A DNA stretch of 51,608 nt, from IMG/VR virus record IMGVR_UViG_3300021368_002593, positions 1-51,608 of that record; one strand, given 5' to 3'. Shown here piece by piece: positions 14,669-23,566 of the stretch. The stretch's first letter is position 1; each line of letters begins with the position of its first letter. The notes beneath the pieces are model-generated. The model saw only the letters and a list, made by a program, of their open reading frames with translations, was not told the DNA's origin and ran no database searches. This DNA is from a virus. A program made the translations under genes and the position numbers.

Positions 14669-17320
14669 TTAGTATCCTCCGTATCCGCCACCACCACTTG
14701 GTGGGGATGGAGAAGGAGAAGGAGATGGACTTGGTGTAGGACTTGGTGTAGGACTTGGGGCAGGTGTGGGACTTGGAGTAGGAGTAGAAACAGTTTCAGA
14801 GGTGACAGTAGATGTTGTTGTCGTAGTGCTTCTACTAGGTAGATTTAGTGCATTTGCAGATGGTGTTACTGGTTCAACTGGAATTGCAGATGATGTAGAT
14901 TGTACAGAAGTACTAGAGGTATTTCTTTGTACAAATGTTCCAAGTGCAGATAAACTTTCCTCAAGAGTATCATAGATGAATGCATGTGCTCTAGGACTGT
15001 GAGCTGCACCAACCATTTTTCTTCCTTCATGCTCATGATATGGTCCATAATATGGTTTGCCGTTGACATAACCAACTAATGGCCTTTTCTTAGAAGTACA
15101 CTGTATGACAGAGAGTGTGCTATTTACATATTTACGTTGATCATCAGCGAGGAAATCAGATGCTTTCGTGAAAGCAATGATTGGTCTAAGTCTTGCACCA
15201 TTACCAGTGTCACTATTTATTCCTATCTCTGGAGTATCCTTCCAACCACAAGCTTCACCCTTAACTACAACTGCAATCAGTTGACCAGAGTCTGAATATT
15301 GTCCCTCCAATATCAAACCAGGTAATGAAGGTTCGGTAAATAATTCATCTCCAATAGCATATCCATATCCAGTTGAAAGAATCTCGACACCAACTAAACA
15401 TCCAACAACGGGAACAGTGAGACGATCGTCATCATCATCAGGATCAGGATCGGGGGTTGGTGGAGTAGGTCCTGGTGGGAATGGATCGTCATCGCCATCA
15501 TCATCACCACCACCGCCGTCTCCACCACCATCGTCTCCGCCGCCACCTCCGCCGCCGCCATCATCATCATCGTCACGATCATCATCATCGGGGAGAGGTG
15601 AAGGTCCAGGTCCAGGGCCTGGTCCAGGGCCTGGTGGATTTGGAGTTAATTCGTCTTCACCATCTGGCGTATCAATATAACCATATCCAGGATTTGTTAT
15701 AATAACTCCAGTCAAACTACCATCAGAATCAATTTCAGCGTAACCAGCACCACCATTGCCATAATTACATGGATCATTGAATGTTACAAATGGTGGATAT
15801 GCATATCCAAGTCCAGAATCTTCTAGTAAAATACCAACAATACTTCCTTTGCCACTAACAACAGCGGATGCTAACGCTTCTGCTGTTGGATTTCCACCAA
15901 AAATATCAACAACTGGTGGACCGCAAGGCTGTGGATCTGTAGTACAAACTGCTGCACCACCAGCGTTTAATCCTGCCTCATCTAACCATCCAACAATACC
16001 AGCTGTGGGATCTGGTATTTGCAATTGATCTAAGAAATTTGCATAATCATCCTGCTGCTGTTTTGTTGGACCAGCCCAGGGACTCGAATTAAATTTAGTG
16101 ACCTCCGAACATTCCTTGGTCAAACATAGGAATCCAAGAATGCCAAGAATTAGATCAATGATTTCGGTGATTTGAGCACCAATATCTAGAACACCATCAA
16201 ATAAATCCCCCAATGCTGCTAATGCAGTATCGAGAGCACTCTGTAGTTCTGCAAGAATACTATTGATCAGTGCGTTTACAAACTTCTCTGCTGCACACAG
16301 TGGAGCAGATGCCAACTTACCAAGAAGTGCTGCAAGAAAGTCTCCGATTAGTCCAGGGAGATCATCTATAATATTTTGAAAAATACAGAATAAAACGTCA
16401 AGAACCTTAGCAAATACTGAATCTTTAATATCTTTTAGAACGTCACCTAAGATAATATCAAGAGCTGCACTAACTTCTCTTCTAACAGTGCCCAGAACAA
16501 AGTTTCTAATTCTCTGTATTAACGTTCTGCAAACACCAGCAATATTATTGATGATAGTTGTAATTTGACCAGCAAAATCATATACTTTATTGATACTGCC
16601 GACCACATATGTTGCATAGTATTTTTTGACACCTTTTAATATAGATGCAACTTTTGAGATCTCTACTTGAATTCTAGAAACAGTATCCGTTCCACAATTA
16701 TTTGGTCCAGAAAATTCTTGATTTAAGTAAGTGAATTCATATGAGTCCATCAAACTAGGAACTGCATATGAAGTATAGGTTGCATCTCCCGATGTCCTAA
16801 GATCGTATTCACCCTTTGGACTTGAAGTCTTTCCTTCCTGGTTTAAATTAGATCCAATATCTGGATTACTTTTGTCAACTCCAATTCTCCAAGTTGGAAT
16901 ATTTTGTCCCGCATATAAAGGTGTGGAAAGGTATGGATTTCCCGAACCAGACTTTAAATCTTCTGCAGATACTTCTGGTTGTGCGGGATCGACAGTAGAA
17001 AGAACACCGTCAATAATTGGTTGTTGGCCGTCATCGGAATCCAAAAAGTATCCTGTGACAATTTCACCACCAACAATTCCACTGTTTACATTGTTTCCTG
17101 CACCAGTGGTGGTTGGTTTCTTGATCATCGCAACAGGAAGATCTTCATCTGGGAGGACTGCTAAGTCCTCCGTATGATAACCTAAAATTCTTACAGGTAC
17201 TCTTTCCCCCCAGTTTTGTCCTTGGGAAATTTCTTTCAAGGTAATTGGAACCTTTCCGATCCAATACCTCATGCCATCACGGCCTAGAAAATGACTAGTA
17301 TAGGGGGTAAAACCTGACAT
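14669..17320 (-). CDS. Baseplate hub protein, gp5-like (no lysozyme domain)
   Basis: An 883-aa protein. The first 150 residues resemble the gp5 OB-fold (RYWIGKVPITLKE..., VRILGYHTED, TGYFLDSDDGQQP). Next come about 250 residues of amphipathic helices, then a beta region, then an extreme Asp/Gly/Pro low-complexity linker at about 560-640. A YHEHEG motif follows near 780 and the protein ends in a Thr/Ser/Pro-rich tail finishing in GGGGYGGY. The T4 gp5 lysozyme domain is absent. Role: centre of the baseplate and membrane-puncturing assembly. It overlaps the cp12 stop by one base. Confidence 0.75.
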   Translation of the reverse strand: MSGFTPYTSHFLGRDGMRYWIGKVPITLKEISQGQNWGERVPVRILGYHTEDLAVLPDEDLPVAMIKKPTTTGAGNNVNSGIVGGEIVTGYFLDSDDGQQPIIDGVLSTVDPAQPEVSAEDLKSGSGNPYLSTPLYAGQNIPTWRIGVDKSNPDIGSNLNQEGKTSSPKGEYDLRTSGDATYTSYAVPSLMDSYEFTYLNQEFSGPNNCGTDTVSRIQVEISKVASILKGVKKYYATYVVGSINKVYDFAGQITTIINNIAGVCRTLIQRIRNFVLGTVRREVSAALDIILGDVLKDIKDSVFAKVLDVLFCIFQNIIDDLPGLIGDFLAALLGKLASAPLCAAEKFVNALINSILAELQSALDTALAALGDLFDGVLDIGAQITEIIDLILGILGFLCLTKECSEVTKFNSSPWAGPTKQQQDDYANFLDQLQIPDPTAGIVGWLDEAGLNAGGAAVCTTDPQPCGPPVVDIFGGNPTAEALASAVVSGKGSIVGILLEDSGLGYAYPPFVTFNDPCNYGNGGAGYAEIDSDGSLTGVIITNPGYGYIDTPDGEDELTPNPPGPGPGPGPGPSPLPDDDDRDDDDDGGGGGGGGDDGGGDGGGGDDDGDDDPFPPGPTPPTPDPDPDDDDDRLTVPVVGCLVGVEILSTGYGYAIGDELFTEPSLPGLILEGQYSDSGQLIAVVVKGEACGWKDTPEIGINSDTGNGARLRPIIAFTKASDFLADDQRKYVNSTLSVIQCTSKKRPLVGYVNGKPYYGPYHEHEGRKMVGAAHSPRAHAFIYDTLEESLSALGTFVQRNTSSTSVQSTSSAIPVEPVTPSANALNLPSRSTTTTTSTVTSETVSTPTPSPTPAPSPTPSPTPSPSPSPSPSPPSGGGGYGGY
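15415..15680 (-). repeat. Asp/Gly/Pro low-complexity stretch within gp5-like gene
   Basis: Trinucleotide-like runs (ATC/GTC/CCACC on the plus strand) encode poly-Asp, poly-Gly and GPGPGP. It is likely a flexible acidic, possibly Ca-binding, linker and a site of replication slippage. Confidence 0.7.
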
Positions 17321-17535
17321 TAATCTTCGTAAATTCTACATTCGTCTGCTTCTGGATTCTCATCACAGTACATTTCAAAGGCGGTGGGATCGTGATGATC
17401 TTCTGGATGTTCTTTATGATAACGCTCAAGGTGTTCCAATTCGTCAGCAGTGTGACGACGTTTCTGTGGTGAAATTGTTGGATCGTCTAGGATTTTCTTA
17501 TCCTTTTCGATATGATCCTCGATAGATTTTTCCAT
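17320..17535 (-). CDS. cp12: CP12-like Calvin-cycle inhibitor
   Basis: A 71-aa acidic protein. The C-terminus YCDENPEADECRIYED matches the conserved CP12 tail (C, eight residues, C, then R-x-Y-x-D), whose disulphide form binds GAPDH and then PRK to shut the Calvin cycle. The N-terminal Cys pair of plant CP12 is absent, as in known cyanophage forms. The start at ATG 17535 was chosen because longer reading would overlap the hub gene; no clear Shine-Dalgarno is seen. It sits inside the tail operon between the two hub genes and is probably expressed late. With talC, zwf and gnd it would redirect carbon to the pentose phosphate pathway. Confidence 0.85.
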   Translation of the reverse strand: MEKSIEDHIEKDKKILDDPTISPQKRRHTADELEHLERYHKEHPEDHHDPTAFEMYCDENPEADECRIYED

Positions 17536-17549
17536 GGCTTTTATGGTTG

Positions 17550-18821
17550 TTAAGACCCTAGTGTATCTCGAACTATCAATAAATGGGAATAAGATCTTGA
17601 GTTCGTGACATGGTGGCAAACTTCTTTGATAAGATACTTACCACTTAGTTTTTCATCATACTCAAATTGGCAACCAGCTTTCGATATATTTACGACAATT
17701 GTGTTGCCTGCATGTAAGTTGAGGTTTTGTGGGACTGTAATATTTAGTATCTGACTAAAAATAGAATTATATGTAATAGGTCCTTGAACATCGAATATTG
17801 AATGATCAAAGTTCACATTCAATCTATCAGTCAATCCCTGCATATCTTGAATGCTTATATATTGTCTAGTAAACTTCAAATCTGTCGCATCTGCTGGTGG
17901 TTCATAAGTAGCATTTCCGAAGAAGGATGTTGCATCAAAGTCTTCATAGTCGAATGTGCTGTTTGCATCTGGATCTAGACCATCACTCGATGGTTTAAAA
18001 TTAAATCGTTTACCACCAAATGCACCAAACATAGCTTTACTATTAAGATTATCCGTTTGTACTTGTCTGTACTTTAGAATTCTTTTTTGAGGATCTTGTC
18101 TACCAAAAGGCGTCTTTGGTTCATATACATCATCAGCTGTGCCACCATAAGTATATGTTTCAGTGATTGGTTGATCAATCAAATCTTTCATAGATCTAAA
18201 ATTATATCCTTCCCTTGTTTGATAGAAGAAAAATCCTGCAGATTTTCCATTTTCTTCACTAGAAGTTCTAGGACAAATATCCATGATAACAGTAAATGGT
18301 TTTCTACTATTACCTTGATATGAGAAAGCAGAAGATGAAGGTGATCCCCTAAATGCTACATCTGAACCAAGATCATCTACTAAAATGCTACGAACATTTT
18401 CTGTTGTGTTTTGAGCTGGAAGTTTCCTGTAGACTCTGGTAGACTCTGATTTGAAATGATCTGGTGATATGAAGTTAAAAAACACAAGATTTTTATCATC
18501 CTGTTGGAATACTTGTGCCGCTTCAAATACTTTTAGTGATAGATTTAATGTCTGATTTCTTTGATTCTCAATAATTATCTCTACATTTTCTCCAGTCTTG
18601 AGTGGAAGAGCAGACATAAACGATTCATCGTACTTATCTCCATCAATCCGAGCTCTTCCAGTGTCTAGCATCAAGGTTTTTGCAGTCATCACTGGAGAGA
18701 ATATATCTTCGTAGAAATAAAAATCTCCAGCAACACCAGCACTGATGTCAACTTGCCTTTCGCCATCAGCACTTGTGAGTAAGAATTTATTAATAAAAGA
18801 TCTTTCTGTTGCTGATGCCAT
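17550..18821 (-). CDS. Baseplate hub protein, gp27-like
   Basis: A 423-aa protein starting MASATERSFINKFLL, rich in beta strands (GDFYFYEDIFSP, LPLKTGENVEIII, GNTIVVNISKAGCQFEY). The length, the N-terminal tube-like domain and the position next to the gp5-like gene and the hydrolase fit the gp27 hub family, which forms the trimeric ring joining tail tube and spike. The final part (GKYLIKEVCHHVTNSRSYSH) resembles the closing strand of gpD-like hubs. The ATG overlaps the stop of the upstream gene (TAATG). Confidence 0.65.
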   Translation of the reverse strand: MASATERSFINKFLLTSADGERQVDISAGVAGDFYFYEDIFSPVMTAKTLMLDTGRARIDGDKYDESFMSALPLKTGENVEIIIENQRNQTLNLSLKVFEAAQVFQQDDKNLVFFNFISPDHFKSESTRVYRKLPAQNTTENVRSILVDDLGSDVAFRGSPSSSAFSYQGNSRKPFTVIMDICPRTSSEENGKSAGFFFYQTREGYNFRSMKDLIDQPITETYTYGGTADDVYEPKTPFGRQDPQKRILKYRQVQTDNLNSKAMFGAFGGKRFNFKPSSDGLDPDANSTFDYEDFDATSFFGNATYEPPADATDLKFTRQYISIQDMQGLTDRLNVNFDHSIFDVQGPITYNSIFSQILNITVPQNLNLHAGNTIVVNISKAGCQFEYDEKLSGKYLIKEVCHHVTNSRSYSHLLIVRDTLGS

Positions 18822-20863
18822 TAGGTATATGCAAGTTGAATATTACCAAGCTTATTTAACATGTCTGGAGCACTCTTTGTTGAAGAAGCTATGGTCTGTG
18901 ACGATGAACCGACTGGTATTGGTTGCGCCACAGGAATTTCTATGGGTACAATTGCAACTCTCTGTCCACTTGAGGTTCTGCCTTTTGATATTGTTCTTTG
19001 ATTTTCAACACCTCTAAAGTTTTTATTCATCCATGATATTGGATCGGTTGGTGGTCTGAAATTACCCGCTGAATCAGGTATATTATTTGAGATTTCCCAG
19101 TGTAAATGATCAGCATACTTATTCGGATTACCATATCCAGATCCACCAACAGTTCCCAACATAGTTTGAGTGCCAAAACTTTGACCCTTTCTTAGTGGAC
19201 TTGGCTCATTCATATGTCCAAAGAAATGATATGCATTAAACTTATCATCCTTCCATGTTACCCAATTTCCATATCCACCATCATTTGCTGCACCTAACCT
19301 TCCAGTTTGATATACTTTTCCAGGGAGATATGAAAAGAGTGGAGTGCCTCTTGAAGCACCAACATCAATACCATTATGTTTCTTTGGACCTGCCCCCAGA
19401 TCACGCATACCCATACCAGAAGTAATTTTTGGTGTATATGTTCCTGGTTTACTTTTTAAAATTGGACTTGTAGGTATACTAACACTGGCACCTTTTCCTT
19501 GAGGTGCATAAGCACTACCAGTAGTACCACTGAGAGGCATCAAACTGCCTGATGTAGTTTGTGGTGGTGGTTGTTGTGGTTGTGCTGGAGGTGGTATTTG
19601 CTGAGTTGGGGGTGATGTTATTTTTGTTTCTGATTTTCCTAAAGGAGTTCCAGCTGCTTCATTGATAAGATCCATCCCAGCTTGATCTTTTAGCAAACCA
19701 GTTCTCTTATCCGCCGTCCAATGACTTAATCCACCACCAGGCATCGTCAATAAAACTGCAGCCAAATAATCTTGAACGTCTGGACTAAATTTTACATTTT
19801 TTGAAATGTTGGCATATCTTAAGGTGTCTTGTAAAGTACCACTTAAAAACTGATATCTTCCAGCAGCATGTATGAAACCCTGATTATTTTGTCGGCTCAG
19901 ATTTTGTGCTGCCAAAATTTCAGCAATCGTCATATCAGTGAGATTCTTTCCAATGATCCCAGCTGAGGGTCCACTCGCTGGTGTTCTTCCACCAGAATCT
20001 GGGATGGTTCCCTGATTCATTGCATTATAGTTTCCAGAACCTGCTGATTCATATTCAGATATTTTATTCAGAGCCTGAATATGAATTGGTTTTAATCTAC
20101 CCCTATAATTTGTACCAGAAGGTCCAGAAGGAGTTGTTGGTTCTTCGGGTCTTTGTTGTGCTTGTCCCTGTCCAGAACCATCTGGATTACCACCAGGACC
20201 ATAATACTCTGGTTCCTTCTCTGGTTTTTGTTCTTCTTTCTCTGGTGGTTTTGTTAGGTTTTGAACATTGAATAATGCATCTTCCCAATTTGTCCCTAAA
20301 GATTCAACTGCCGCTTCTAAATTATCTACTTCTTTCTGAAGTTTTCCTTCTTTATCAGTAAAGTCAAAATTCTTTATGTTAGTTATTGCTTGAGTTACAA
20401 CTCCTTTTAATCCACCGATGATATTTCTAATATCTTGGATCATTCGTTTTGCAGCTTGGACAATATTTCCAATACGAACTTTCAATGTTTCAATTAGTGC
20501 TAGGATTCTAGGTAGTTCTCCAACTAACCAACCGAGGAGTAGATATCCCAGGGCATTCATAATTCTACCCAAGAAACCTTTACCCTTATTGAGAGTTCTG
20601 GATACCAGTCCAGATCCTGGTACTGAACTTGCTTCTAGTGCAGATTCTCTATTTCTTCTCTCTTGTCTAAACCTGAAAAGTTGATTTAATCTTCTTTCTT
20701 TTCTGTATATTGTCGTGCCAATATTATCCCTCTTTCTGAATACATTTACAGCTTTAATTGATGCCTTTCTAGCACCAATCGTACTCTTCCTGAGAGTCAA
20801 TAGATTATCATCTAATGAGGATCTCTTGAATGTATCTCGTAGTAGCGCAGATGAAAGTGACAT
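18821..20863 (-). CDS. Tail-associated wall hydrolase: muramidase-like plus LytM (M23) peptidase
   Basis: A 680-aa protein. Residues 1-200 are basic and helical with a hydrophobic stretch (ALGYLLLGWLVGELPRILAL). A Pro/Gln-rich linker follows. From about 258 to 405 is a lysozyme/transglycosylase-like domain (ISEYESAG..., AAGRYQFLSGTL, with Glu as candidate catalyst). Another Pro-rich linker leads to an M23 domain at about 490-610 with GIDVGA and the zinc motif HLHWE preceded by KKHNGID. It would cut both glycan and peptide parts of murein during DNA entry. It likely replaces the lysozyme that T4 carries in gp5. It sits between the tape-measure candidate and the hub. Confidence 0.8.
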   Translation of the reverse strand: MSLSSALLRDTFKRSSLDDNLLTLRKSTIGARKASIKAVNVFRKRDNIGTTIYRKERRLNQLFRFRQERRNRESALEASSVPGSGLVSRTLNKGKGFLGRIMNALGYLLLGWLVGELPRILALIETLKVRIGNIVQAAKRMIQDIRNIIGGLKGVVTQAITNIKNFDFTDKEGKLQKEVDNLEAAVESLGTNWEDALFNVQNLTKPPEKEEQKPEKEPEYYGPGGNPDGSGQGQAQQRPEEPTTPSGPSGTNYRGRLKPIHIQALNKISEYESAGSGNYNAMNQGTIPDSGGRTPASGPSAGIIGKNLTDMTIAEILAAQNLSRQNNQGFIHAAGRYQFLSGTLQDTLRYANISKNVKFSPDVQDYLAAVLLTMPGGGLSHWTADKRTGLLKDQAGMDLINEAAGTPLGKSETKITSPPTQQIPPPAQPQQPPPQTTSGSLMPLSGTTGSAYAPQGKGASVSIPTSPILKSKPGTYTPKITSGMGMRDLGAGPKKHNGIDVGASRGTPLFSYLPGKVYQTGRLGAANDGGYGNWVTWKDDKFNAYHFFGHMNEPSPLRKGQSFGTQTMLGTVGGSGYGNPNKYADHLHWEISNNIPDSAGNFRPPTDPISWMNKNFRGVENQRTISKGRTSSGQRVAIVPIEIPVAQPIPVGSSSQTIASSTKSAPDMLNKLGNIQLAYT

Positions 20864-20868
20864 TTAGA

Positions 20869-22650
20869 TTATCTTCCTGGTATTTTCACATTAAAATTTC
20901 TTTCCGCAATTCCCGCATAAGGATTTTGAGGATTATATGAGAGAACATCTGGAACTTCATCATCAATAGTATTATGTTTTCCTACTGGATTCATAAATCG
21001 TTCTTTCATTCTGTTCATGTCTTCAGTGAATTGAGCATCAATTGCCCTTTCACCCTCTCTACTTGCTTGATTCACTTGTGCTGCTTTTTGCTCTCCAGAT
21101 GGAACTGGATTAATTGGTGATACTGGAGCACCTTCAATAGCTGCAGCACCCTGTGAAAGTGATTCAGGTGATCCAGCTTCGGATGCTCCTGGTATTGCAG
21201 GAGTTTGGCGGTGTAATTCTGCCAGCGCCCCTTCAACAGAATCAACATCACCATCAGAAGTTTCAGGTTTTTTCATTAACCCTACATCCTGTAGAACTTT
21301 TGTGATTGGATCATTCACACCTTTGAAGAAATTGTCCAAATTCAACGAATCGTAATTTGAATCTAAGAATGGTGTGACAAAAGTAGATCCCAAGTATTGA
21401 CCCAACGCACCACCGCCGATTGCACCTGCAATAGCAGCCAAGAATGCTCCTGGTCCAGTGGTAAGACCAAGTAATCCAGCTAATCCACCACCAATTTTAG
21501 CACCGCCCAACGTCAGCATCATTTCTGGTATCATGGGACCAACTGCTTTGCTGGGAGTCATTCCCTGATCAAGTCTACCTTTGATTGCGCTACCAATATA
21601 TGCAATTTTTAAAGCAGTGCCTAAGAAACTGATAAATCCAGGACTTCTAAGAACAGCCTTGATTCCATTACCAAGTTTATTTTTTCCACCACGAAGCAAT
21701 TCAAATAAACGTTGAATAGCAGTGTTCTTAGTTAGTTTTGGTGGTGCTGATGGTGGTTGTGGGTTAGTAAGTCTAGGATTTCCAGGCCTGGGTGGAACTT
21801 GTTGATTTCCTGATGGTGGTTTTGGTGGTCTTGGTTGTGTTCCTTGGCCACCAGTTGATGGTGGTGGTACTGGTGATCGTCCTTGCCCACCAGTTGATGG
21901 TGGCGTTGGTGTTTTTGGTTGTTTTGGTGTTACTGGTGGTGTTTTTCCCTTCCCACCTGGTGTTGTTGGTGGTGTTTTTGGTGGTTTTGGCGTTACTGGT
22001 GGTTTCTTGGGTAATAATCTACCAAAGATTAAATTAAATCCACCTTTTAATATCCAACCACCAATCTTCAGTGCTAAACCACCAATTGTGGTAATTAGAC
22101 CAAGGACACCACCACTCAATATTGCAAATATACCACCAGCAACTGCTAATCCATTTATAAGTTCTTGTTTTAATTTTTCAAGTTCGTTTGTATTTCCTTC
22201 TGCATCCGCCCGAAATATTTTGAGTAGTTTGGTAGTTAACCATCCACCAAAGAGAAATAGTAAAGCCTTCTTTAAATCAAATAGTTTGTTCTGAACTGCA
22301 CCTTGAATTTTTCTGACAGGTTTCATCAATGCAGAGGTGATCTTTCCCTCTACAACATCTTCTGATCTTCCAAATGCAGTTCTTTCTGCATCTACTAATC
22401 TAGTTCTTCTTTCTTGATTAGCTCTTGCTTGTTCCTTTACAGTCTCACCTTGAATCGCTGCAGTGAGAGTATTGAGATTAGTTGAAATAGCAACAATATT
22501 TCTATTGATGCTTGTTAATTGTTTACCTAAAAAAGTATATACCTGCGTCTGTTGAGCATTATTTTGCTTCTCAACAGCTAAAATGGCATCCTGAGTTCCT
22601 TCCGTATTACCAGCTGGTAGTAGTTTTTGTGGATTTACTCTAGATGCCAT
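20869..22650 (-). CDS. Tape-measure-like tail protein
   Basis: A 593-aa protein. Order: a coiled-coil N-terminus with Gln/Asn; a hydrophobic segment at about 165-205 (LAVAGGIFAILSGGVLGLIT); a Pro-rich linker with repeats such as PPSTGGQG and KTPPVTPK at about 210-300; Gly/Ala-rich hydrophobic segments at about 370-430 (GLAGLLGLTTGPGAFLAAIA); an acidic tail. Hydrophobic blocks plus coiled coil, and its place right after a gp26/frameshift-chaperone pair, fit a tape measure. T4 gp29 has a very similar length (590 aa). Assignment rests on context, not clear similarity. Confidence 0.55.
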   Translation of the reverse strand: MASRVNPQKLLPAGNTEGTQDAILAVEKQNNAQQTQVYTFLGKQLTSINRNIVAISTNLNTLTAAIQGETVKEQARANQERRTRLVDAERTAFGRSEDVVEGKITSALMKPVRKIQGAVQNKLFDLKKALLFLFGGWLTTKLLKIFRADAEGNTNELEKLKQELINGLAVAGGIFAILSGGVLGLITTIGGLALKIGGWILKGGFNLIFGRLLPKKPPVTPKPPKTPPTTPGGKGKTPPVTPKQPKTPTPPSTGGQGRSPVPPPSTGGQGTQPRPPKPPSGNQQVPPRPGNPRLTNPQPPSAPPKLTKNTAIQRLFELLRGGKNKLGNGIKAVLRSPGFISFLGTALKIAYIGSAIKGRLDQGMTPSKAVGPMIPEMMLTLGGAKIGGGLAGLLGLTTGPGAFLAAIAGAIGGGALGQYLGSTFVTPFLDSNYDSLNLDNFFKGVNDPITKVLQDVGLMKKPETSDGDVDSVEGALAELHRQTPAIPGASEAGSPESLSQGAAAIEGAPVSPINPVPSGEQKAAQVNQASREGERAIDAQFTEDMNRMKERFMNPVGKHNTIDDEVPDVLSYNPQNPYAGIAERNFNVKIPGR

Positions 22651-22771
22651 TTGCTTGTTTGCGTTTCAGTTCTTCTTCTTCCAAATATGCTAAGAGGAGA
22701 GAAACATATACTTCTCTTTCCCATGGCATCATATTTTCTAACTCCGTCAAACTGTATTTATGATGCTGCAT
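22640..22771 (-). CDS. gp51-like/tail-assembly-chaperone C-terminal module (frameshift extension of gp26)
   Basis: A 43-codon frame beginning MQHHKYSLTELENMMPWERE and ending in an acidic-basic helix. Its frame stays open upstream, without a stop, to the slippery site at 22828-22834 inside the end of the gp26 gene. It is therefore probably made mainly as a -1 frameshift extension of 62 residues, joined to gp26. Independent initiation at ATG 22771 is the alternative, but no Shine-Dalgarno is visible. Its stop overlaps the ATG region of the tape-measure candidate by 11 nt. Such MPWER-type helical modules recall the T part of G/GT tail chaperones. Confidence 0.6.
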   Translation of the reverse strand: MQHHKYSLTELENMMPWEREVYVSLLLAYLEEEELKRKQANGI

Positions 22772-22821
22772 CAAGGCAAAATTAGTTTGGAAATACGAAG
22801 TTAGAGATTCATGTGCCAGGG

Positions 22822-23538
22822 CTACGCGAAAAAAGATGCTAGACCTTCAAGAACAACTTCATTTTCAACACCAGTCTTTGGATTTGTCACCTTCAATGTG
22901 TGTGACAGTTTTGGCATTGTTGAGAAAAACTTCTCAACTTTTGCAAATTGAGATGATGTCAAGTTGCCAACGAATTCATCCAGTTCTTTCTTGGTGCAAT
23001 CTGCAGTGTTCCAAGACTCCTCTTCAGAATAGACTTGATCTACACAACTTGTGATAATATCAAATCCTTGATCAATACTTACATCTCCACCATCAAAGTT
23101 TGTCTTTACAAACTCATCAAGAGATGGATACTTCATTCTAATAGAAAGTTCATCATCTAGTTTGATGTCTCGATTGTGTTCGTCACTTACATTGATTTGA
23201 ATATCATCAATGTTAATTTGAACCTCGACTTCAGTTTCACCGTCGTCTGGACATGTGACAATTACATCGATAAGTTCACCTACAGACTTTCCACGAACAT
23301 TCAAGAATAGATATTCAATATCGAAAGTAGAAAGATTTTCTACCTTTACACCTCTAGAAAGGATACAAGAAGAAAGAACGTTCTTGACAGCACCTGTAAT
23401 TTGCTTCATATCTTGACTCTCTAGAGCCATGATAAGAACCTTTTCCTCTTTGACTAGAAATGGACGATACTTGATTTTCTTTTTGATTGAAGGCAACTCA
23501 AGTTCATAAACAGGAGTCGAAGACTTTGGTAAAGGCAT
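22822..23538 (-). CDS. Baseplate hub assembly protein gp26-like (probable tail-assembly chaperone)
   Basis: A 238-aa protein starting MPLPKSSTPVYELELPSIKK, with YRPFLVKEEKVLIMALES, the hallmark N-terminal region of the T4 gp26 baseplate family, then alternating helices and beta segments ending in EVVLEGLASFFA. T4 gp26 is about 208 aa. It follows gp54 with a CTAAATA box overlapping the gp54 stop. Its last codons contain a T TTT TTC heptamer and the -1 frame continues into the gp51-like module. Likely role: assembling the baseplate hub and tail around the tape measure. Confidence 0.8.
   Translation of the reverse strand: MPLPKSSTPVYELELPSIKKKIKYRPFLVKEEKVLIMALESQDMKQITGAVKNVLSSCILSRGVKVENLSTFDIEYLFLNVRGKSVGELIDVIVTCPDDGETEVEVQINIDDIQINVSDEHNRDIKLDDELSIRMKYPSLDEFVKTNFDGGDVSIDQGFDIITSCVDQVYSEEESWNTADCTKKELDEFVGNLTSSQFAKVEKFFSTMPKLSHTLKVTNPKTGVENEVVLEGLASFFA
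22828..22834 (-). other. Candidate -1 ribosomal frameshift site (T TTT TTC)
   Basis: Minus strand, zero-frame codons TCT TTT TTC GCG TAG: the heptamer TTTTTTC fits X XXY YYZ and lies one codon before the gp26 stop. Slippage by -1 enters a frame open for 62 codons, to the stop at 22640. Confidence 0.6.
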
Positions 23539-23559
23539 GATATACTATGATGTTTTGAT

Positions 23560-23566
23560 TATTTAG
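23560..23566 (-). promoter_or_regulatory. Late-type promoter box (CTAAATA) for gp26
   Basis: CTAAATA on the minus strand, 21 nt before the gp26 ATG, overlapping the gp54 stop codon. Confidence 0.5.

Noticed and set aside
15417-15702. Rightward Ser/Pro- and His/Arg-rich frames near 15.4-15.7 kb
   Set aside because: They are antisense readings of the Asp/Gly/Pro linker in the gp5-like gene.
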